Shown here piece by piece: positions 1-9,676 of a stretch of DNA of 45,679 nt. Every line of letters starts with the position of its first letter. Positions within the stretch are counted from its first letter, which is position 1. The translations under genes were made by a program, and so were the position numbers. The notes below the pieces were generated by a model. That model saw only the letters and a program-made list of their open reading frames with translations, was not told where the DNA came from and did not search any database. Origin of the DNA: an uncultured Lachnospiraceae bacterium (GTDB lineage: Bacteria > Bacillota > Clostridia > Lachnospirales > Lachnospiraceae); NCBI GenBank assembly GCA_945868485.1, contig CAMBLS010000002.1, positions 1-45,679 of the forward strand, written 5' to 3'.

Positions 1-1
1 T

Positions 2-331
2 GTGTCTACTTATTGTATGGGTATGGCTGCCAGCATGGGGGCATTTTTACTTGCAGGTGGAACGAAAGGAAAAAGACTGGCACTTCCCAATGCGGAAATT
101 ATGATCCATCAGCCGTTAGGCGGTGCACAGGGTCAGGCAACAGAAATTGAAATTGCAGCAAGACATATTTTACAGACCAAGGAAAAGTTAAATAAGATTC
201 TGGCTGAAAATACCGGCAAGGATTATGATGTAATTGCGGCTGATACAGAAAGAGATAACTGGATGACTGCTGAGGAAGCCAAAGAATATGGTCTGATTGA
301 CAGGGTTGTCTACAAACGTGCAGATAACTAA
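2..331 (+). CDS. clpP: ATP-dependent Clp protease proteolytic subunit (5' partial)
   Basis: This is the C-terminal 109 codons of ClpP, the serine peptidase that forms a tetradecameric barrel and degrades substrates unfolded by ClpX or ClpC in the cytoplasm. The gene enters from beyond the left edge, so the apparent GTG at position 2 is an internal Val codon, not a start. The catalytic triad is complete: Ser at window codon 11 in GMAASMGA, His at codon 36 in MIHQPLGG, and Asp at codon 85. The Ser-His spacing (25) and His-Asp spacing (49) match the E. coli enzyme. The end, with the E-A-K-E-Y-G-L-I-D pattern, is typical. clpX follows after 23 bases, so the two are probably co-transcribed. Identification is very secure; only the N-terminus is missing. 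Confidence 0.97.
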   Translation: MSTYCMGMAASMGAFLLAGGTKGKRLALPNAEIMIHQPLGGAQGQATEIEIAARHILQTKEKLNKILAENTGKDYDVIAADTERDNWMTAEEAKEYGLIDRVVYKRADN

Positions 332-354
332 TAATTTTTTTAAGAGGTAGGAAG

Positions 355-1611
355 ATGGCGGGAAAAAATTCTGACAACATCAGATGTTCCTTTTGTAATA
401 AGACACAGGATCAGGTCAAAAAGATGATTGCCGGTCCGGCAGGGGTATATATCTGTGATGAATGTGTGGAGATTTGTGCAGATATTGTAGAAGAAGAATA
501 CGAAGATGAAGTGACAGAGGAAGCAGAGCTTGATATTAATCTGTTAAAGCCTGTAGAGATTAAGGAGTTTCTGGATGATTACGTAATCGGTCAGGAGGAA
601 GCAAAGAAGGTTCTGGCGGTTTCAGTGTACAATCACTATAAGAGAGTCATGGCACCTAAGGATTTAGATGATGTAGAGCTTCAGAAGAGCAACATTATCA
701 TGGTAGGTCCTACTGGTTCAGGAAAGACCTATCTTGCACAGACGCTGGCTAAGATTATTAACGTTCCCTTTGCAATTGCAGATGCCACTACATTGACCGA
801 GGCTGGTTATGTAGGCGAGGATGTGGAGAACATTCTGCTTAAGCTGATTCAGGCAGCAAACTATGATGTGGAACGTGCCCAGCTTGGCATGATTTATATT
901 GATGAGATTGATAAGATTACCAAAAAAAGCGAAAATGTTTCTATTACCAGAGATGTATCAGGAGAAGGTGTGCAGCAGGCGCTTCTTAAAATTATAGAAG
1001 GCACGGTTGCCAGTGTTCCTCCTCAGGGAGGAAGGAAACATCCTCATCAGGAGCTGATTCAGATTGATACATCCAATATTCTGTTTATCTGTGGTGGCGC
1101 ATTTGACGGATTGGAGAAGATCATAGAAAACAGGCTTAATCGCAATTCTATTGGATTTGATGCGGAAATTGCCAGCAAAAGTAACCGTGAAATCAGCGAA
1201 CTTTTAAGTGAAGTGACTCCACAGGATCTGGTAAAATTTGGTTTAATTCCTGAATTTGTAGGACGTGTTCCAATCAATGTATCCCTTCAAGGGCTGGATG
1301 AAAAGGCACTGATCAGAATTCTTACAGAGCCTAAGAGTGCATTGATTAAGCAATATCAGAAGCTGTTTGGCTTTGATGATGTAAAGCTGACCTTTGAGGA
1401 GGATGCAGTGGAAGCGATTGCCAAGCAGGCCTTTGAGCGTAAGACCGGGGCCAGAGGACTTCGTTCAATTATGGAAAAGGTCATGATGGACGTAATGTAT
1501 CAGATACCATCTGATGAGACAATTGAAGAGTGCGTGATTACCAGAGGCGCGGTAGAAGGCACCAGTGAACCTTTATTGATTCATCGTGAGGTAATGCGTA
1601 AAGCGAGATAG
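355..1611 (+). CDS. clpX: ATP-dependent Clp protease ATP-binding subunit ClpX
   Basis: AAA+ unfoldase (418 aa, normal length) that recognises tagged or native substrates, unfolds them and threads them into ClpP. The N-terminal C4 zinc-binding domain has Cys11, Cys14, Cys34 and Cys37. Walker A is GPTGSGKT (residues 118-125), the Walker B region reads IYIDEID, the GYVG pore loop follows, and the RKH loop is in GGRKHPHQ. The IGF tripeptide that docks on ClpP is present at residues 266-268. The ATG is preceded by an AAGAGGTAGGAAG ribosome site. It lies directly downstream of clpP, and a strong hairpin terminator separates it from lon, so clpP-clpX probably form one transcription unit. Confidence 0.98.
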   Translation: MAGKNSDNIRCSFCNKTQDQVKKMIAGPAGVYICDECVEICADIVEEEYEDEVTEEAELDINLLKPVEIKEFLDDYVIGQEEAKKVLAVSVYNHYKRVMAPKDLDDVELQKSNIIMVGPTGSGKTYLAQTLAKIINVPFAIADATTLTEAGYVGEDVENILLKLIQAANYDVERAQLGMIYIDEIDKITKKSENVSITRDVSGEGVQQALLKIIEGTVASVPPQGGRKHPHQELIQIDTSNILFICGGAFDGLEKIIENRLNRNSIGFDAEIASKSNREISELLSEVTPQDLVKFGLIPEFVGRVPINVSLQGLDEKALIRILTEPKSALIKQYQKLFGFDDVKLTFEEDAVEAIAKQAFERKTGARGLRSIMEKVMMDVMYQIPSDETIEECVITRGAVEGTSEPLLIHREVMRKAR

Positions 1612-1628
1612 AAGTTTAAAGATGTGCT

Positions 1629-1656
1629 AAAATGCCGCCGCCAGGCGGCATTTTAT
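1629..1656 (+). terminator. Intrinsic terminator after clpX
   Basis: An 11-bp perfect stem (AAAATGCCGCC pairing with GGCGGCATTTT) closes on a 4-base loop and runs into T-rich sequence. It begins 18 bases after the clpX stop codon. A-tract and T-tract flank the GC-rich core, so it could work in both directions. It separates clpPX from lon. Confidence 0.88.
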
Positions 1657-1682
1657 GTTAATAGGGAACGAAGGAAAAGATT

Positions 1683-4052
1683 ATGAGTAATAATAGTATC
1701 AATAAAAAGCAGGAGTTTTTGATGCCCCTGATTCCTTTAAGAGGAATGACAATTTTGCCGGATACGGTTATCCATTTTGATCTTAACAGAGAGAAATCTG
1801 TTAAGGCACTGGAATATGCCATGATGAAAAAGGGAGAACTTTTTCTCGTGGCACAAACGGATGCAACCATTGACATGCCTGGGGAAGAAAACCTTTACCG
1901 GGTTGGAACCATTGCCATGGTAAAACAGATTACCAAGCTTCCTAATCAGATTGTCAGAGTTTTGGTGGAAGGCAAAAGGAGAGGACTTCTGAAAGGAGTC
2001 AATGAAGAAAACACAAAGTTTATCGAAGCTTATGTGGAGGATATTTGCACACAGGAAGCAGAGGCTGGGGAAAGTGCAGTGGAAGCGGAGGCAATGCTGA
2101 GACAGCTGAAGGAATACTTCTCTCTCTTCGCCATGCATTATCCTAAGCTTGATAAAAATGCAGTGCAGAGATATTCCTATATCAAAGATCCGGGAAGCCT
2201 TATGGATCAGATTGCAATGAATCTGCCGGTTTCCTATGAAAAGCGACAGAAGGTGTTGGAGGCTATTTCTTTAAAAGAGCGTTATGATATTTTGTGTGAG
2301 CATCTGCTCAATGAAATAGAAATCGCCAAAGCGAGAGAAGAACTAACACACAGTATCAAAGACAGAGTGGAAAAAAATCAGAAGGAATATCTTCTTCGGG
2401 AGCAGCTTCATTATATTCGAGAAGAATTGGGGGAAGAGGGATCATTTTCTGATGCGGATCAGTTTGAGGAAGCCCTTGAACAGCTTCAGGCATCGGAGGA
2501 AGTAAAGGCAAGAATCCAAAAGGAGATCACCAGATTTAAGAATCTTTCCGGAAGCAGTTCTGAAAGTGCTGTAGAGCGTGCATATATAGAAACCCTTTTG
2601 GAACTCCCGTGGGATAAGGCATCTGCTGATAATGAAAATATACAACGGGCAAAGAATATACTGGAAAGAGAACATTATGGATTGGAACAGGTAAAGGAAC
2701 GCATTTTAGAGTTTCTTGCAGTGCGGTGCCTCACTAAAAAGGGAGACAGTCCTATCATTTGTCTTGTGGGACCTCCGGGGACGGGTAAGACATCCATAGC
2801 GAAAAGTGTTGCGGAATCTTTGAATAAAAAGTATGTACGAATCTGCCTTGGCGGTGTAAGAGATGAGGCAGAAATCCGGGGGCACAGGAAGACCTATGTA
2901 GGTGCAATGCCGGGTCGTATTGCAGTTGGTTTAAAGCAGGCTGGTGTAAAGAATCCCCTGATGCTGTTAGATGAAATTGATAAGGTAAGCAATGATTATA
3001 AGGGAGACACTTTTTCAGCGCTTTTGGAGGTGCTTGACGGGGAACAAAATGTAAAGTTCAGAGATCACTATGTTGAAATTCCGTTGGATTTGTCTGAGGT
3101 TTTATTTATTGCTACAGCTAATACCACACAGACGATTCCGAGACCCCTTCTGGATCGTATGGAAGTGATTGAAGTGAACAGTTATACGGAAAATGAAAAA
3201 TTCCATATAGCCAAAGAACACCTGATTAAGAAGCAGCTTGAGAAGAATGGAATTACCAAGCAGATGCTGTCTATTCAGGATGGTGCACTAAAAAACATCA
3301 TTACTTATTACACCAAGGAAGCGGGAGTTCGTGAACTGGAGAGAAAGATAGGTGATATCTGCAGAAAATCTGCAAAAGAAATATTAGAGAAGCGGGAAGC
3401 TGGTGGGGAAACCGAAAAGATTAAGGTGACCAGTAAAAACCTGGACAAGTATTTAGGAACCCGCAAATACAGCTTAAGCAAGGCTGATAAGGAACCACAG
3501 GTAGGAATTGTGAGAGGTCTTGCGTGGACAAGCGTAGGTGGGGATACCCTTCAGATTGAAGTAAATATGATGCCGGGAAAAGGAGACATTGAGCTTACCG
3601 GTCAGATGGGGGATGTGATGAAGGAATCAGCTCTCATTGGTATGAGTTATGTGCGTTCTATCGGTGATAAAAATATGATTCAGCCAGAAATATTTAAAGA
3701 GAATGATTTCCATGTACATATTCCGGAGGGAGCAGTTCCAAAAGATGGACCTTCTGCGGGTATTACTATGGCAACGGCATTGTTTTCAGCAATTACCGGA
3801 GAAAAGGTACGCAGTGATATTGCAATGACAGGTGAGATTACTCTAAGAGGAAGGGTTCTTCCGGTAGGCGGTTTGAAGGAAAAGATTCTCGCTGCAAGAA
3901 TGGCAGGACTTAAGGAAGTGTTGGTGCCCTTTGAGAATCAAAAGGATATTGAGGAAATATCTGCAGAAATCACACAGGGACTTGTTATTACCTATGTAAA
4001 GAATATGAAGGAAGTCCTGCAAAATGCTTTGTTGTGGAAGACAAAAGGTTGA
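1683..4052 (+). CDS. lon: ATP-dependent protease Lon (class A)
   Basis: Cytoplasmic homohexameric AAA+ serine protease that removes misfolded and short-lived regulatory proteins. At 789 aa it has the usual bacterial LonA layout: an N-terminal substrate-binding domain (about 1-210, with MPLIPLRGM near the start), a coiled-coil middle, an AAA+ module with Walker A GPPGTGKT at 363-370 and Walker [10 protein letters not shown], and a C-terminal protease domain. The Ser-Lys dyad is Ser691 in KDGPSAG and Lys734 in GLKEKI, 43 residues apart as in E. coli. The start has an upstream GGAAAAG site. engB follows with only 16 bases between stop and start, so the two are likely translationally linked. Confidence 0.98.
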   Translation: MSNNSINKKQEFLMPLIPLRGMTILPDTVIHFDLNREKSVKALEYAMMKKGELFLVAQTDATIDMPGEENLYRVGTIAMVKQITKLPNQIVRVLVEGKRRGLLKGVNEENTKFIEAYVEDICTQEAEAGESAVEAEAMLRQLKEYFSLFAMHYPKLDKNAVQRYSYIKDPGSLMDQIAMNLPVSYEKRQKVLEAISLKERYDILCEHLLNEIEIAKAREELTHSIKDRVEKNQKEYLLREQLHYIREELGEEGSFSDADQFEEALEQLQASEEVKARIQKEITRFKNLSGSSSESAVERAYIETLLELPWDKASADNENIQRAKNILEREHYGLEQVKERILEFLAVRCLTKKGDSPIICLVGPPGTGKTSIAKSVAESLNKKYVRICLGGVRDEAEIRGHRKTYVGAMPGRIAVGLKQAGVKNPLMLLDEIDKVSNDYKGDTFSALLEVLDGEQNVKFRDHYVEIPLDLSEVLFIATANTTQTIPRPLLDRMEVIEVNSYTENEKFHIAKEHLIKKQLEKNGITKQMLSIQDGALKNIITYYTKEAGVRELERKIGDICRKSAKEILEKREAGGETEKIKVTSKNLDKYLGTRKYSLSKADKEPQVGIVRGLAWTSVGGDTLQIEVNMMPGKGDIELTGQMGDVMKESALIGMSYVRSIGDKNMIQPEIFKENDFHVHIPEGAVPKDGPSAGITMATALFSAITGEKVRSDIAMTGEITLRGRVLPVGGLKEKILAARMAGLKEVLVPFENQKDIEEISAEITQGLVITYVKNMKEVLQNALLWKTKG

Positions 4053-4068
4053 AAGGTGCGGTATAGAA

Positions 4069-4668
4069 ATGATAATTAAAAATGTGAGTCTGGAAACAGT
4101 GTGTGGTATTACCAGCAAGCTGCCGGAAAATGAGCATATGGAATTTGCCTTTGCAGGTAAAAGCAATGTTGGCAAATCTTCTTTAATCAATGGGCTTATG
4201 AACAGAAAGGCATTGGCAAGAACCAGCGCACAGCCGGGGAAAACCCAGACCATCAATTTTTATAATGTGAATGATCAGATGTACCTTGTGGATTTGCCGG
4301 GGTATGGATATGCCAAAGTAAGTGAGCAGGAAAAGGCAAAGTGGGGAAAGATGATAGAAAATTATCTCCACAAATCCAAACAGTTAAAGGCAGTTTTTCT
4401 TTTAATTGACATTCGCCATGAGCCCTCCGGCAATGACAGAATGATGTATGAATGGATTTTAAATCAGGGCTTTGAGCCAATCATCATTGCTACCAAGCTG
4501 GATAAAATTAATCGCAGTCAGATCCAGAGACATATCAAGATGATTAAAGATGGGCTTAAGGTTGTCAAAAACACCATTGTAATTCCCTATTCGGCACAGA
4601 CCAAACAGGGGCGTGAAGAAATCTATGAGCTTTTAGATTCCTATTTGGAACAGGAGGAACAAATTTAA
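4069..4668 (+). CDS. engB: Ribosome biogenesis GTP-binding protein EngB/YsxC
   Basis: Essential small GTPase (200 aa from this start) that takes part in 50S subunit assembly. G1 is GKSNVGKSS from residue 30, G3 is DLPGYG, G4 is TKLDK and G5 is around SAQ. An in-frame ATG at 4024 lies inside lon and would add 15 residues; I prefer the ATG at 4069 because AAAGGTG sits just after the lon stop at suitable distance and the resulting N-terminus (MIIKNVSLE) matches the family. The lon-engB order is a conserved Firmicutes arrangement. Confidence 0.95.
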   Translation: MIIKNVSLETVCGITSKLPENEHMEFAFAGKSNVGKSSLINGLMNRKALARTSAQPGKTQTINFYNVNDQMYLVDLPGYGYAKVSEQEKAKWGKMIENYLHKSKQLKAVFLLIDIRHEPSGNDRMMYEWILNQGFEPIIIATKLDKINRSQIQRHIKMIKDGLKVVKNTIVIPYSAQTKQGREEIYELLDSYLEQEEQI

Positions 4669-4694
4669 GCTTTTATAGTGGAAAGAGGCGTAAT

Positions 4695-5924
4695 ATGGAT
4701 GGAAGAGGGAGCAAAAAGACTTATTTAAAGATTTTGGTCAATCTGGGCATTATGCTTGTATTTCTGTTGGTTTGCATTTTTGTGGTGCCCAGAGTGATTT
4801 TCTATTTTATGCCATTTGTCATTGGCGCAATCATTGCGTGGATTGCCAGTCCACTGGTCATATTTTTTGAAAAGAAATTTAAGGTCAGACGAAAGGCAGG
4901 TTCTGCATTCGTTATTATTGCAGTGATTGCCCTGGTGATTCTTGCAGGGTATCTCCTGGGGGCAAAGGTGGTCGAGGAAACTGTTGATTTTATTGGAGAA
5001 GTTCCCGAGATGTGGGAAGGGGTTCAGAAGGATTTCGCAGAAATTGGCGGAAATCTTGAAGCCGCCAGCCGATATCTGCCTGAGGGAGTTAGAAATACGA
5101 TTATTAATATTACCATGAATGTGGACGAATATCTAGGTGAGCTTTTTGGCGGGTTAAGCACACCTACCATAGAAGCCCTCAGTCGCTTTGCTAAAAATCT
5201 GCCAACCATTATTATCGGAATAATCATGTGTCTTTTGTCTGCATATTTTTTTGTTGCAGACAGAGAATATGTTTCTAATCTGATGAAGAAGGCATTGCCG
5301 GAGTCTATTCTTGACAGATGGAATATGATCAAAAGAGGATTTGCCCGTGCAGTGGGAGGTTACTTTAAGGCACAGCTGAAGATAGAGGTGTGGATGTACC
5401 TTCTTTTGGGAATCGGCTTTTCCATTCTCAAGGTAAAATATGCTTTTTTTATAGCCATAGGAGTGGCATTCCTTGACTTGTTACCATTTTTCGGTACAGG
5501 AACCGTCCTGCTGCCATGGGCAGTGATAAAGTTTTTGAGCGGAGACTACAAAATGGTGATTGGTCTGCTGATTATCTGGGGAGTAGGACAGCTTGCAAGG
5601 CAGCTGATACAGCCTAAGATTGTGGGGGAGTCCGTGGGACTTTCTCCGATTCCTACATTGATTCTTTTGTTTCTTGGATACAAGGTGGGCGGTGTTTTTG
5701 GTATGATTATTGCGGTTCCAATCGGAATTATTGTACTCAATATGTATCAGGAAGGTGTTTTTGACACCACCTTAAACAGCCTTAAGATTCTGTACGCCAG
5801 CCTCAGTAATTTCCGCCACTTAAATGATGAGGATATGGAGGCCGTGCGCATTTATAGAGAAAATGAAAAAGAGCGCATAGCAAAAAGAGAGGAAGCAGAA
5901 AAAGATGAAGGTAACAGTTTATAA
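4695..5924 (+). CDS. AI-2E family (YtvI/PerM-like) membrane permease
   Basis: Integral membrane protein of 409 aa, probably with eight transmembrane helices, in the AI-2E transporter/PerM superfamily. Hydrophobic pairs near the N-terminus (about 10-55 and 70-95), a soluble segment (about 100-160, with VPEMWEGVQ) and a C-terminal helix bundle with the family-typical DLLPFFGTG and KIVGESVGLSP motifs support this. Members have been linked to autoinducer-2 export or Na+/H+ exchange and some clostridial ones to sporulation; the substrate here cannot be read from sequence. The C-terminus is a charged tail. The last 20 bases overlap the next gene, which implies translational coupling. The ATG at 4695 follows GAAAGAGG. 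Confidence 0.85.
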   Translation: MDGRGSKKTYLKILVNLGIMLVFLLVCIFVVPRVIFYFMPFVIGAIIAWIASPLVIFFEKKFKVRRKAGSAFVIIAVIALVILAGYLLGAKVVEETVDFIGEVPEMWEGVQKDFAEIGGNLEAASRYLPEGVRNTIINITMNVDEYLGELFGGLSTPTIEALSRFAKNLPTIIIGIIMCLLSAYFFVADREYVSNLMKKALPESILDRWNMIKRGFARAVGGYFKAQLKIEVWMYLLLGIGFSILKVKYAFFIAIGVAFLDLLPFFGTGTVLLPWAVIKFLSGDYKMVIGLLIIWGVGQLARQLIQPKIVGESVGLSPIPTLILLFLGYKVGGVFGMIIAVPIGIIVLNMYQEGVFDTTLNSLKILYASLSNFRHLNDEDMEAVRIYRENEKERIAKREEAEKDEGNSL

Positions 5925-6891
5925 TTGCCGTGAATTTGACGAAAAAGAATTGTTTGAAAAATATGGAAAGGAATTAGGGATAGAGCTGGTGCTCTGTAAG
6001 GATGCACCGGATCAGGAAAATGCCAGCCTTGCTAAGGGGAGTGACTGTATTGATATTATTACCTCCAAGATGCCGGAAGAACTGCTTAAAGTCTTTGCGG
6101 ATTATGGGATAAGGTACGTTACAACAAGGACAATTGGCTATGATCATATAGATGTGAAGGCAGCAAAGAAGCTTGGAATGACGGTGGCAAATGCACCCTA
6201 TGGCCCTTGTGGTGTGGCAGATTATGCGGTAATGCTGATTCTTATGACAATCCGAAAGATGAAGCGGATTTTAGAGCGCACTAATATACAGGATTATACA
6301 CTGAAAGGAATTCAGGGAAGAGAGTTAAAGGATTTGACCGTAGGAGTCATTGGGACAGGGAGGATTGGAAGAACTGTTTTAAAGGATCTGTCCGGATTTG
6401 GCTGTAAGCTGATTGCCTATGATCTGTATGAGAGTGAGGAGGTAAAAGCAGCCGGAGTCCCATATGTTTCACTGGAGGAAATGTGGAAGCAGGCAGATGT
6501 AATCACACTTCATGCACCTCTTACAGATGAAAATTACCACATGATTAATCAGGAAGCAATTTCCAAAATGAAAGATGGTGTCATGATTATAAACACAGCC
6601 AGAGGTGGATTGATTGATTCGGAGGCCCTGATTGCCGGAATTGAAAACGGAAAAATTGGCGGGGCAGGACTGGATGTAGTGGAAAATGAGTTCGGTCTGT
6701 ATTATTATGACCACAAATCTGATATACTGAATAACAGGGAACTGGCAATTTTAAGGGGTTTTCCCAATGTGACGGTGAGCCATCATATGGCTTTTTATAC
6801 GGACGATTGTGTGGAAACGGTAGTAAGAGACTCCTTGCTGGGATGTAAGTACTTTGTGGAAGGACAGGAGAATCCCTGGGAGGTAAAGTAA
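5905..6891 (+). CDS. D-lactate dehydrogenase / D-2-hydroxyacid dehydrogenase
   Basis: NAD-dependent D-2-hydroxyacid dehydrogenase of 328 aa, likely reducing pyruvate or a related 2-keto acid. The Rossmann dinucleotide motif GTGRIG is at 150-155. The substrate-binding Arg lies in INTARGG, a Glu follows in the D-V-V-E-N-E segment, and the catalytic His is in VSHHMAFYT; the MAFYT ending is typical of the D-LDH/VanH branch rather than phosphoglycerate dehydrogenase. The start overlaps the preceding permease gene by 20 bases and has GAGAGGAAG upstream. truA starts at the very next base after the stop. Fermentative D-lactate formation is the simplest role; the exact substrate is inferred. Confidence 0.85.
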   Translation: MKVTVYNCREFDEKELFEKYGKELGIELVLCKDAPDQENASLAKGSDCIDIITSKMPEELLKVFADYGIRYVTTRTIGYDHIDVKAAKKLGMTVANAPYGPCGVADYAVMLILMTIRKMKRILERTNIQDYTLKGIQGRELKDLTVGVIGTGRIGRTVLKDLSGFGCKLIAYDLYESEEVKAAGVPYVSLEEMWKQADVITLHAPLTDENYHMINQEAISKMKDGVMIINTARGGLIDSEALIAGIENGKIGGAGLDVVENEFGLYYYDHKSDILNNRELAILRGFPNVTVSHHMAFYTDDCVETVVRDSLLGCKYFVEGQENPWEVK

Positions 6892-7659
6892 TTGCGAAAT
6901 TTTAAGATGATCCTTCAATATGAGGGAACCAGGTATCAGGGATGGCAGAAGCAGGAGAGCACGGAAAATACCATTCAGGGGAAGCTGGAAGCCTTACTTT
7001 CCAAAATGACAGGAAATAGAGTTGAGGTTCAGGGATCAGGTCGGACGGATGCCGGAGTGCATGCACTTGGACAGGTTGCTAATTTTCATGCAGATACACA
7101 GATGAAGGCAGAAGAAATCATGGATTACATGAATTTTTATCTTCCCGAGGATATTGCAGTGATTTCTTTAATTGAGGTGCCGGAGCGATTTCACAGCAGG
7201 CTCAATGCGAAAGGGAAAACCTATTGTTATCGGGTAATCAATTCTCCGTTACCTCATGTTTTTGACAGAAGATATACGCATATGGTGGAAGAAAAACTGG
7301 ATGTGGAAGCCATGAGAAGGGCAGCGGATATTCTCACAGGCACCCATGACTTCAAGGCGTTTACATCCAATAAGAGAAGCAAAAAATCTACTGTTCGCAC
7401 CATTTATGAAATACAGGTAGAGAAGATGCCCAGCGTATCTATGGGATCAGGAGATAGAAAGGACGAGATTCGTTTTACTTACAGCGGAAACGGATTTTTA
7501 TATCACATGGTCAGAATTATAACAGGAACACTGTTGGAGGTTGGGACACATAAGAGAATGCCTGAAGAAATTGCGGAAATACTGGCATCCGGACAGAGAG
7601 AAAATGCCGGAGAACTGGCGCCTGCAAAAGGACTCACTTTAATGGAGGTTCGTTATTAG
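6892..7659 (+). CDS. truA: tRNA pseudouridine synthase A
   Basis: Converts U38-U40 of the tRNA anticodon stem to pseudouridine. The 255-aa protein shows the YEGTRYQGWQ start, the catalytic Asp53 in GRTDAGVHA, and the later family blocks (FKAFTSNKR, FLYHMVRII). The start is read as TTG at 6892, immediately after the upstream stop codon, because GGGAGG lies 8 bases before it; the alternative ATG at 6907 would be too far from this site and would cut into the first strand. The stop overlaps the GTG of the next gene by one base. Confidence 0.95.
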   Translation: MRNFKMILQYEGTRYQGWQKQESTENTIQGKLEALLSKMTGNRVEVQGSGRTDAGVHALGQVANFHADTQMKAEEIMDYMNFYLPEDIAVISLIEVPERFHSRLNAKGKTYCYRVINSPLPHVFDRRYTHMVEEKLDVEAMRRAADILTGTHDFKAFTSNKRSKKSTVRTIYEIQVEKMPSVSMGSGDRKDEIRFTYSGNGFLYHMVRIITGTLLEVGTHKRMPEEIAEILASGQRENAGELAPAKGLTLMEVRY

Positions 7660-8153
7660 TGGACAAAAAGCAGATCCATAAGAAATATTTCAGGATTATC
7701 TTTTTCATTTATCTGCTGATAGTGATTAAGGTCATTATTTTCAAATATCCCATGGAACAACTAAGAAGCATTGCGTCTTCATGGGATAAAAAAGTCATTT
7801 TAGAGGGTTTAGATACGGCTAATTTTACACTGTTTAAGACCATACGAATGTACATTGATTATTCTTATATGCTTAACAGCTTTGAAAATCTGGTGGGAAA
7901 TGTTGTTGTCTTTATTCCTTTTGGCTTTTTGTTTCCTTATGTGCTTGAGGGAGGAAAGAACTTTCTGGTAATGTTGTTGCATGCCCTTGTATTGATTATT
8001 GGGATAGAAGTGTTTCAGCTATTTAGCGCCTTTGGCGCCTTTGATGTAGATGATATCTTATTAAACAGTCTTGGAGTGATATTGGGCTATATTGTTTATC
8101 GCAGCTTTGAGACCATGAAAAGTGATAAGGACAGAGAGGAGAAATTAAAATGA
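7659..8153 (+). CDS. VanZ family membrane protein
   Basis: 164-aa integral membrane protein with a VanZ-like domain: an N-terminal helix (about 12-30), the conserved NLVGNVVVFIPFGFL segment, then helices around 100-145 with the VEVFQL-like block IEVFQLFSAFG and the D-V-D-D-I-L-L-N motif. VanZ of Enterococcus contributes to teicoplanin resistance, but most clostridial homologues have unknown roles in the cell envelope. The GTG start overlaps the truA stop by one base and has GGAGG 10 bases upstream. Its stop overlaps the next ATG (ATGA), so truA, this gene and the next are coupled. Confidence 0.82.
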   Translation: MDKKQIHKKYFRIIFFIYLLIVIKVIIFKYPMEQLRSIASSWDKKVILEGLDTANFTLFKTIRMYIDYSYMLNSFENLVGNVVVFIPFGFLFPYVLEGGKNFLVMLLHALVLIIGIEVFQLFSAFGAFDVDDILLNSLGVILGYIVYRSFETMKSDKDREEKLK

Positions 8154-8740
8154 CAGAGTTTTTAAAGGGATTGAAGGCAAACTATACGATGTCGGCTATA
8201 CTGAGTATCATTATGGGGCTGGTGCTCTTAATCTGGCCCGGTACAACAACCCAGATTGTGTGTACTATGCTGGGAATTGTTTTGCTGTCTTATGGAATCA
8301 TCCAGATTGTAATGTTCCTTTGGACCAGAGAAAAGACTGTCTTTTCACAGGGAATATTGCTTTTGGGAATTATCTTCGCAGTTATAGGTGCATGGATTAT
8401 ATTAAAACCTGAAATGATTATTATGGCGGTGCCTGTGATTGTAGGAATTTTGATTATTATTCATGGTTTACATAATATTATTCAAGCGGTCGATTTAAAG
8501 AGGGAAGGATATGAGAAGTGGTGGCTGGCACTTTTGTTTGGTGTTTTGACAGTATTATTTGGTGCCCTGTTAATTTATAATCCTTTTGGTGCAGTAGAAG
8601 TTGTGGTCAGAATGATAGGTATTTTTATGATTTATGATGGAGTTTCAGATATCTGGATTATATCAAGGCTTTCCAAAATCAGAAAAATCAAGGAGAAGAT
8701 TGTGGATGCTGAATTTATTGATGTGGAAGATATCCCATAA
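8150..8740 (+). CDS. HdeD-like / DUF308 membrane protein
   Basis: 196-aa protein with about six transmembrane helices arranged as paired hydrophobic segments, matching the DUF308 (HdeD-like) family. The first hydrophobic pair (about 15-60) contains the typical G-L-V-L-L-I-W-P-G pattern, and similar pairs recur at about 70-105 and 120-165. HdeD in E. coli is linked with acid resistance; the role in clostridia is not known. The C-terminus is acidic (DAEFIDVEDIP). It overlaps the VanZ-like gene by 4 bases and appears to be the last gene of the long clpP-side cluster. Confidence 0.75.
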   Translation: MTEFLKGLKANYTMSAILSIIMGLVLLIWPGTTTQIVCTMLGIVLLSYGIIQIVMFLWTREKTVFSQGILLLGIIFAVIGAWIILKPEMIIMAVPVIVGILIIIHGLHNIIQAVDLKREGYEKWWLALLFGVLTVLFGALLIYNPFGAVEVVVRMIGIFMIYDGVSDIWIISRLSKIRKIKEKIVDAEFIDVEDIP

Positions 8741-8745
8741 AGTCA

Positions 8746-8774
8746 TTGAATATCGGCACGCAGGATGTTATAAT
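8746..8774 (+). promoter_or_regulatory. Probable sigma A promoter for the Met-rich orphan gene
   Basis: TTGAAT at 8746-8751 and a perfect TATAAT at 8769-8774 are separated by 17 bases. The predicted transcription start is about 25 bases upstream of the ATG at 8808. Seen directly in the sequence; activity is inferred. Confidence 0.75.
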
Positions 8775-8807
8775 ATATAAAGAATGTTGGAGAAGAAAGG
8801 AGTAGTC

Positions 8808-9305
8808 ATGCAGGTCGGAGCATTAGGTTTTAAACCATATATTTATAATACAAATGTTATGAGTGGCAACAGCCTTTCTAAGGTTTCATCTGTAGAAAAG
8901 GACTTACTGGCAAGTAAGACGGACTATTCCTCTTTGACAGATGAGAGCTTAAATGAAAATCCGCTTAGAAGAGGACAGACAGCAAATTTTGTGGATATTC
9001 TAGGCATGCAGATGCAGATGAGCAGGCTAAATGCTTCCAGGATCATGAAACCGGAGGAAGAAATGCAGGGACTTAGTGAAGCTGCGAATGACATGGTAGT
9101 AGGCGATTCATCACAGATGACAGAAGATGAGACAGCCATAAATGGCACTATGGTAAATGGCAGTGCGATGAGCATGAGTCCGGAAACTGTGGCAAAAGAT
9201 TTCCAGCCGGTAAGTGGTGTAGAGGAAATGCAGAATATGCAGACAGACAGAAACCTGTTTCAGATGCAGCGTGCTGCAATGGCATATCAGGCAGCATTTG
9301 TCTGA
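8808..9305 (+). CDS. Hypothetical Met-rich hydrophilic protein
   Basis: I do not recognise this 165-aa protein. It has no signal peptide or membrane helix. About one residue in ten is Met (16 in all), and Asn, Ser, Gln, Glu and Asp are also abundant, which suggests an extended or helical, poorly folded chain. The C-terminal end (MQRAAMAYQAAFV) is a short amphipathic stretch loosely reminiscent of the C-terminal helices of flagellar rod and hook proteins, but no family motif is clear. The start is placed at ATG 8808, with AAAGGAG 7 bases upstream, rather than the in-frame ATG at 8784, which has no ribosome site. It has its own strong promoter and is followed by the valS promoter and T-box, so it is probably monocistronic. 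Confidence 0.7.
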   Translation: MQVGALGFKPYIYNTNVMSGNSLSKVSSVEKDLLASKTDYSSLTDESLNENPLRRGQTANFVDILGMQMQMSRLNASRIMKPEEEMQGLSEAANDMVVGDSSQMTEDETAINGTMVNGSAMSMSPETVAKDFQPVSGVEEMQNMQTDRNLFQMQRAAMAYQAAFV

Positions 9306-9326
9306 TGCCTGTGAGGAAAATCTTCC

Positions 9327-9355
9327 TTGACAAATAATCTAAGCACTAATAAGAT
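9327..9355 (+). promoter_or_regulatory. Sigma A promoter of the valS T-box transcript
   Basis: A perfect TTGACA at 9327-9332 and TAAGAT at 9350-9355 are separated by 17 bases. It lies just upstream of the T-box leader, placing the RNA start near 9362. Confidence 0.78.
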
Positions 9356-9361
9356 GAAAAC

Positions 9362-9650
9362 AGTCATAGATGAAAAGGCTATGAAAAAGAGGAGTACACA
9401 TCTTTGCCCTTGTAGAGAAAAAACCCGGTATTGATTTCGAAAGTGATACTGTGCTGAAAGGTTTTAAGGAGTGGAATGTGGAAGGTAGCTTTGGAGCCGG
9501 AGAGCTGAACGCATATAAAGTAAGTTCTCACGTTTTATCCACGTTACAGGATATGATTTTGATAGAATCACTGAGCGATAAATAAAGGTGGTACCGCGTG
9601 AATACGCCCTTTGCAGACCAAACATCTGCAGAGGGCATTTTATATTTTTG
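9362..9650 (+). promoter_or_regulatory. T-box riboswitch (tRNA-Val sensing) controlling valS
   Basis: The leader contains the T-box core AAGGTGGTACCGCG (9587-9600), which binds the uncharged tRNA acceptor end. It is followed by a terminator hairpin in which GCCCTTTGCAGA (from 9607) pairs with TCTGCAGAGGGC, then a T-rich run. The upstream Stem I region (about 9365-9530) carries AGTGATACTG and a GAAGGTA segment ahead of CTTTGGAGC. The GTA at 9485-9487 is the likely Val specifier codon, consistent with valS downstream, though I did not fold Stem I fully. Low charged tRNA-Val would favour the antiterminator and raise valS expression. Confidence 0.92.
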
Positions 9651-9676
9651 TCAGGAAATGAAGAAGGAGAATGATT

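Noticed and set aside
5905-8153. A vancomycin-resistance cluster (VanH-like enzyme near a VanZ-like protein)
   Set aside because: There is no D-Ala-D-Lac ligase, no VanX dipeptidase and no VanRS regulators; truA lies between the two genes. Ordinary D-lactate metabolism and an orphan VanZ protein fit better.
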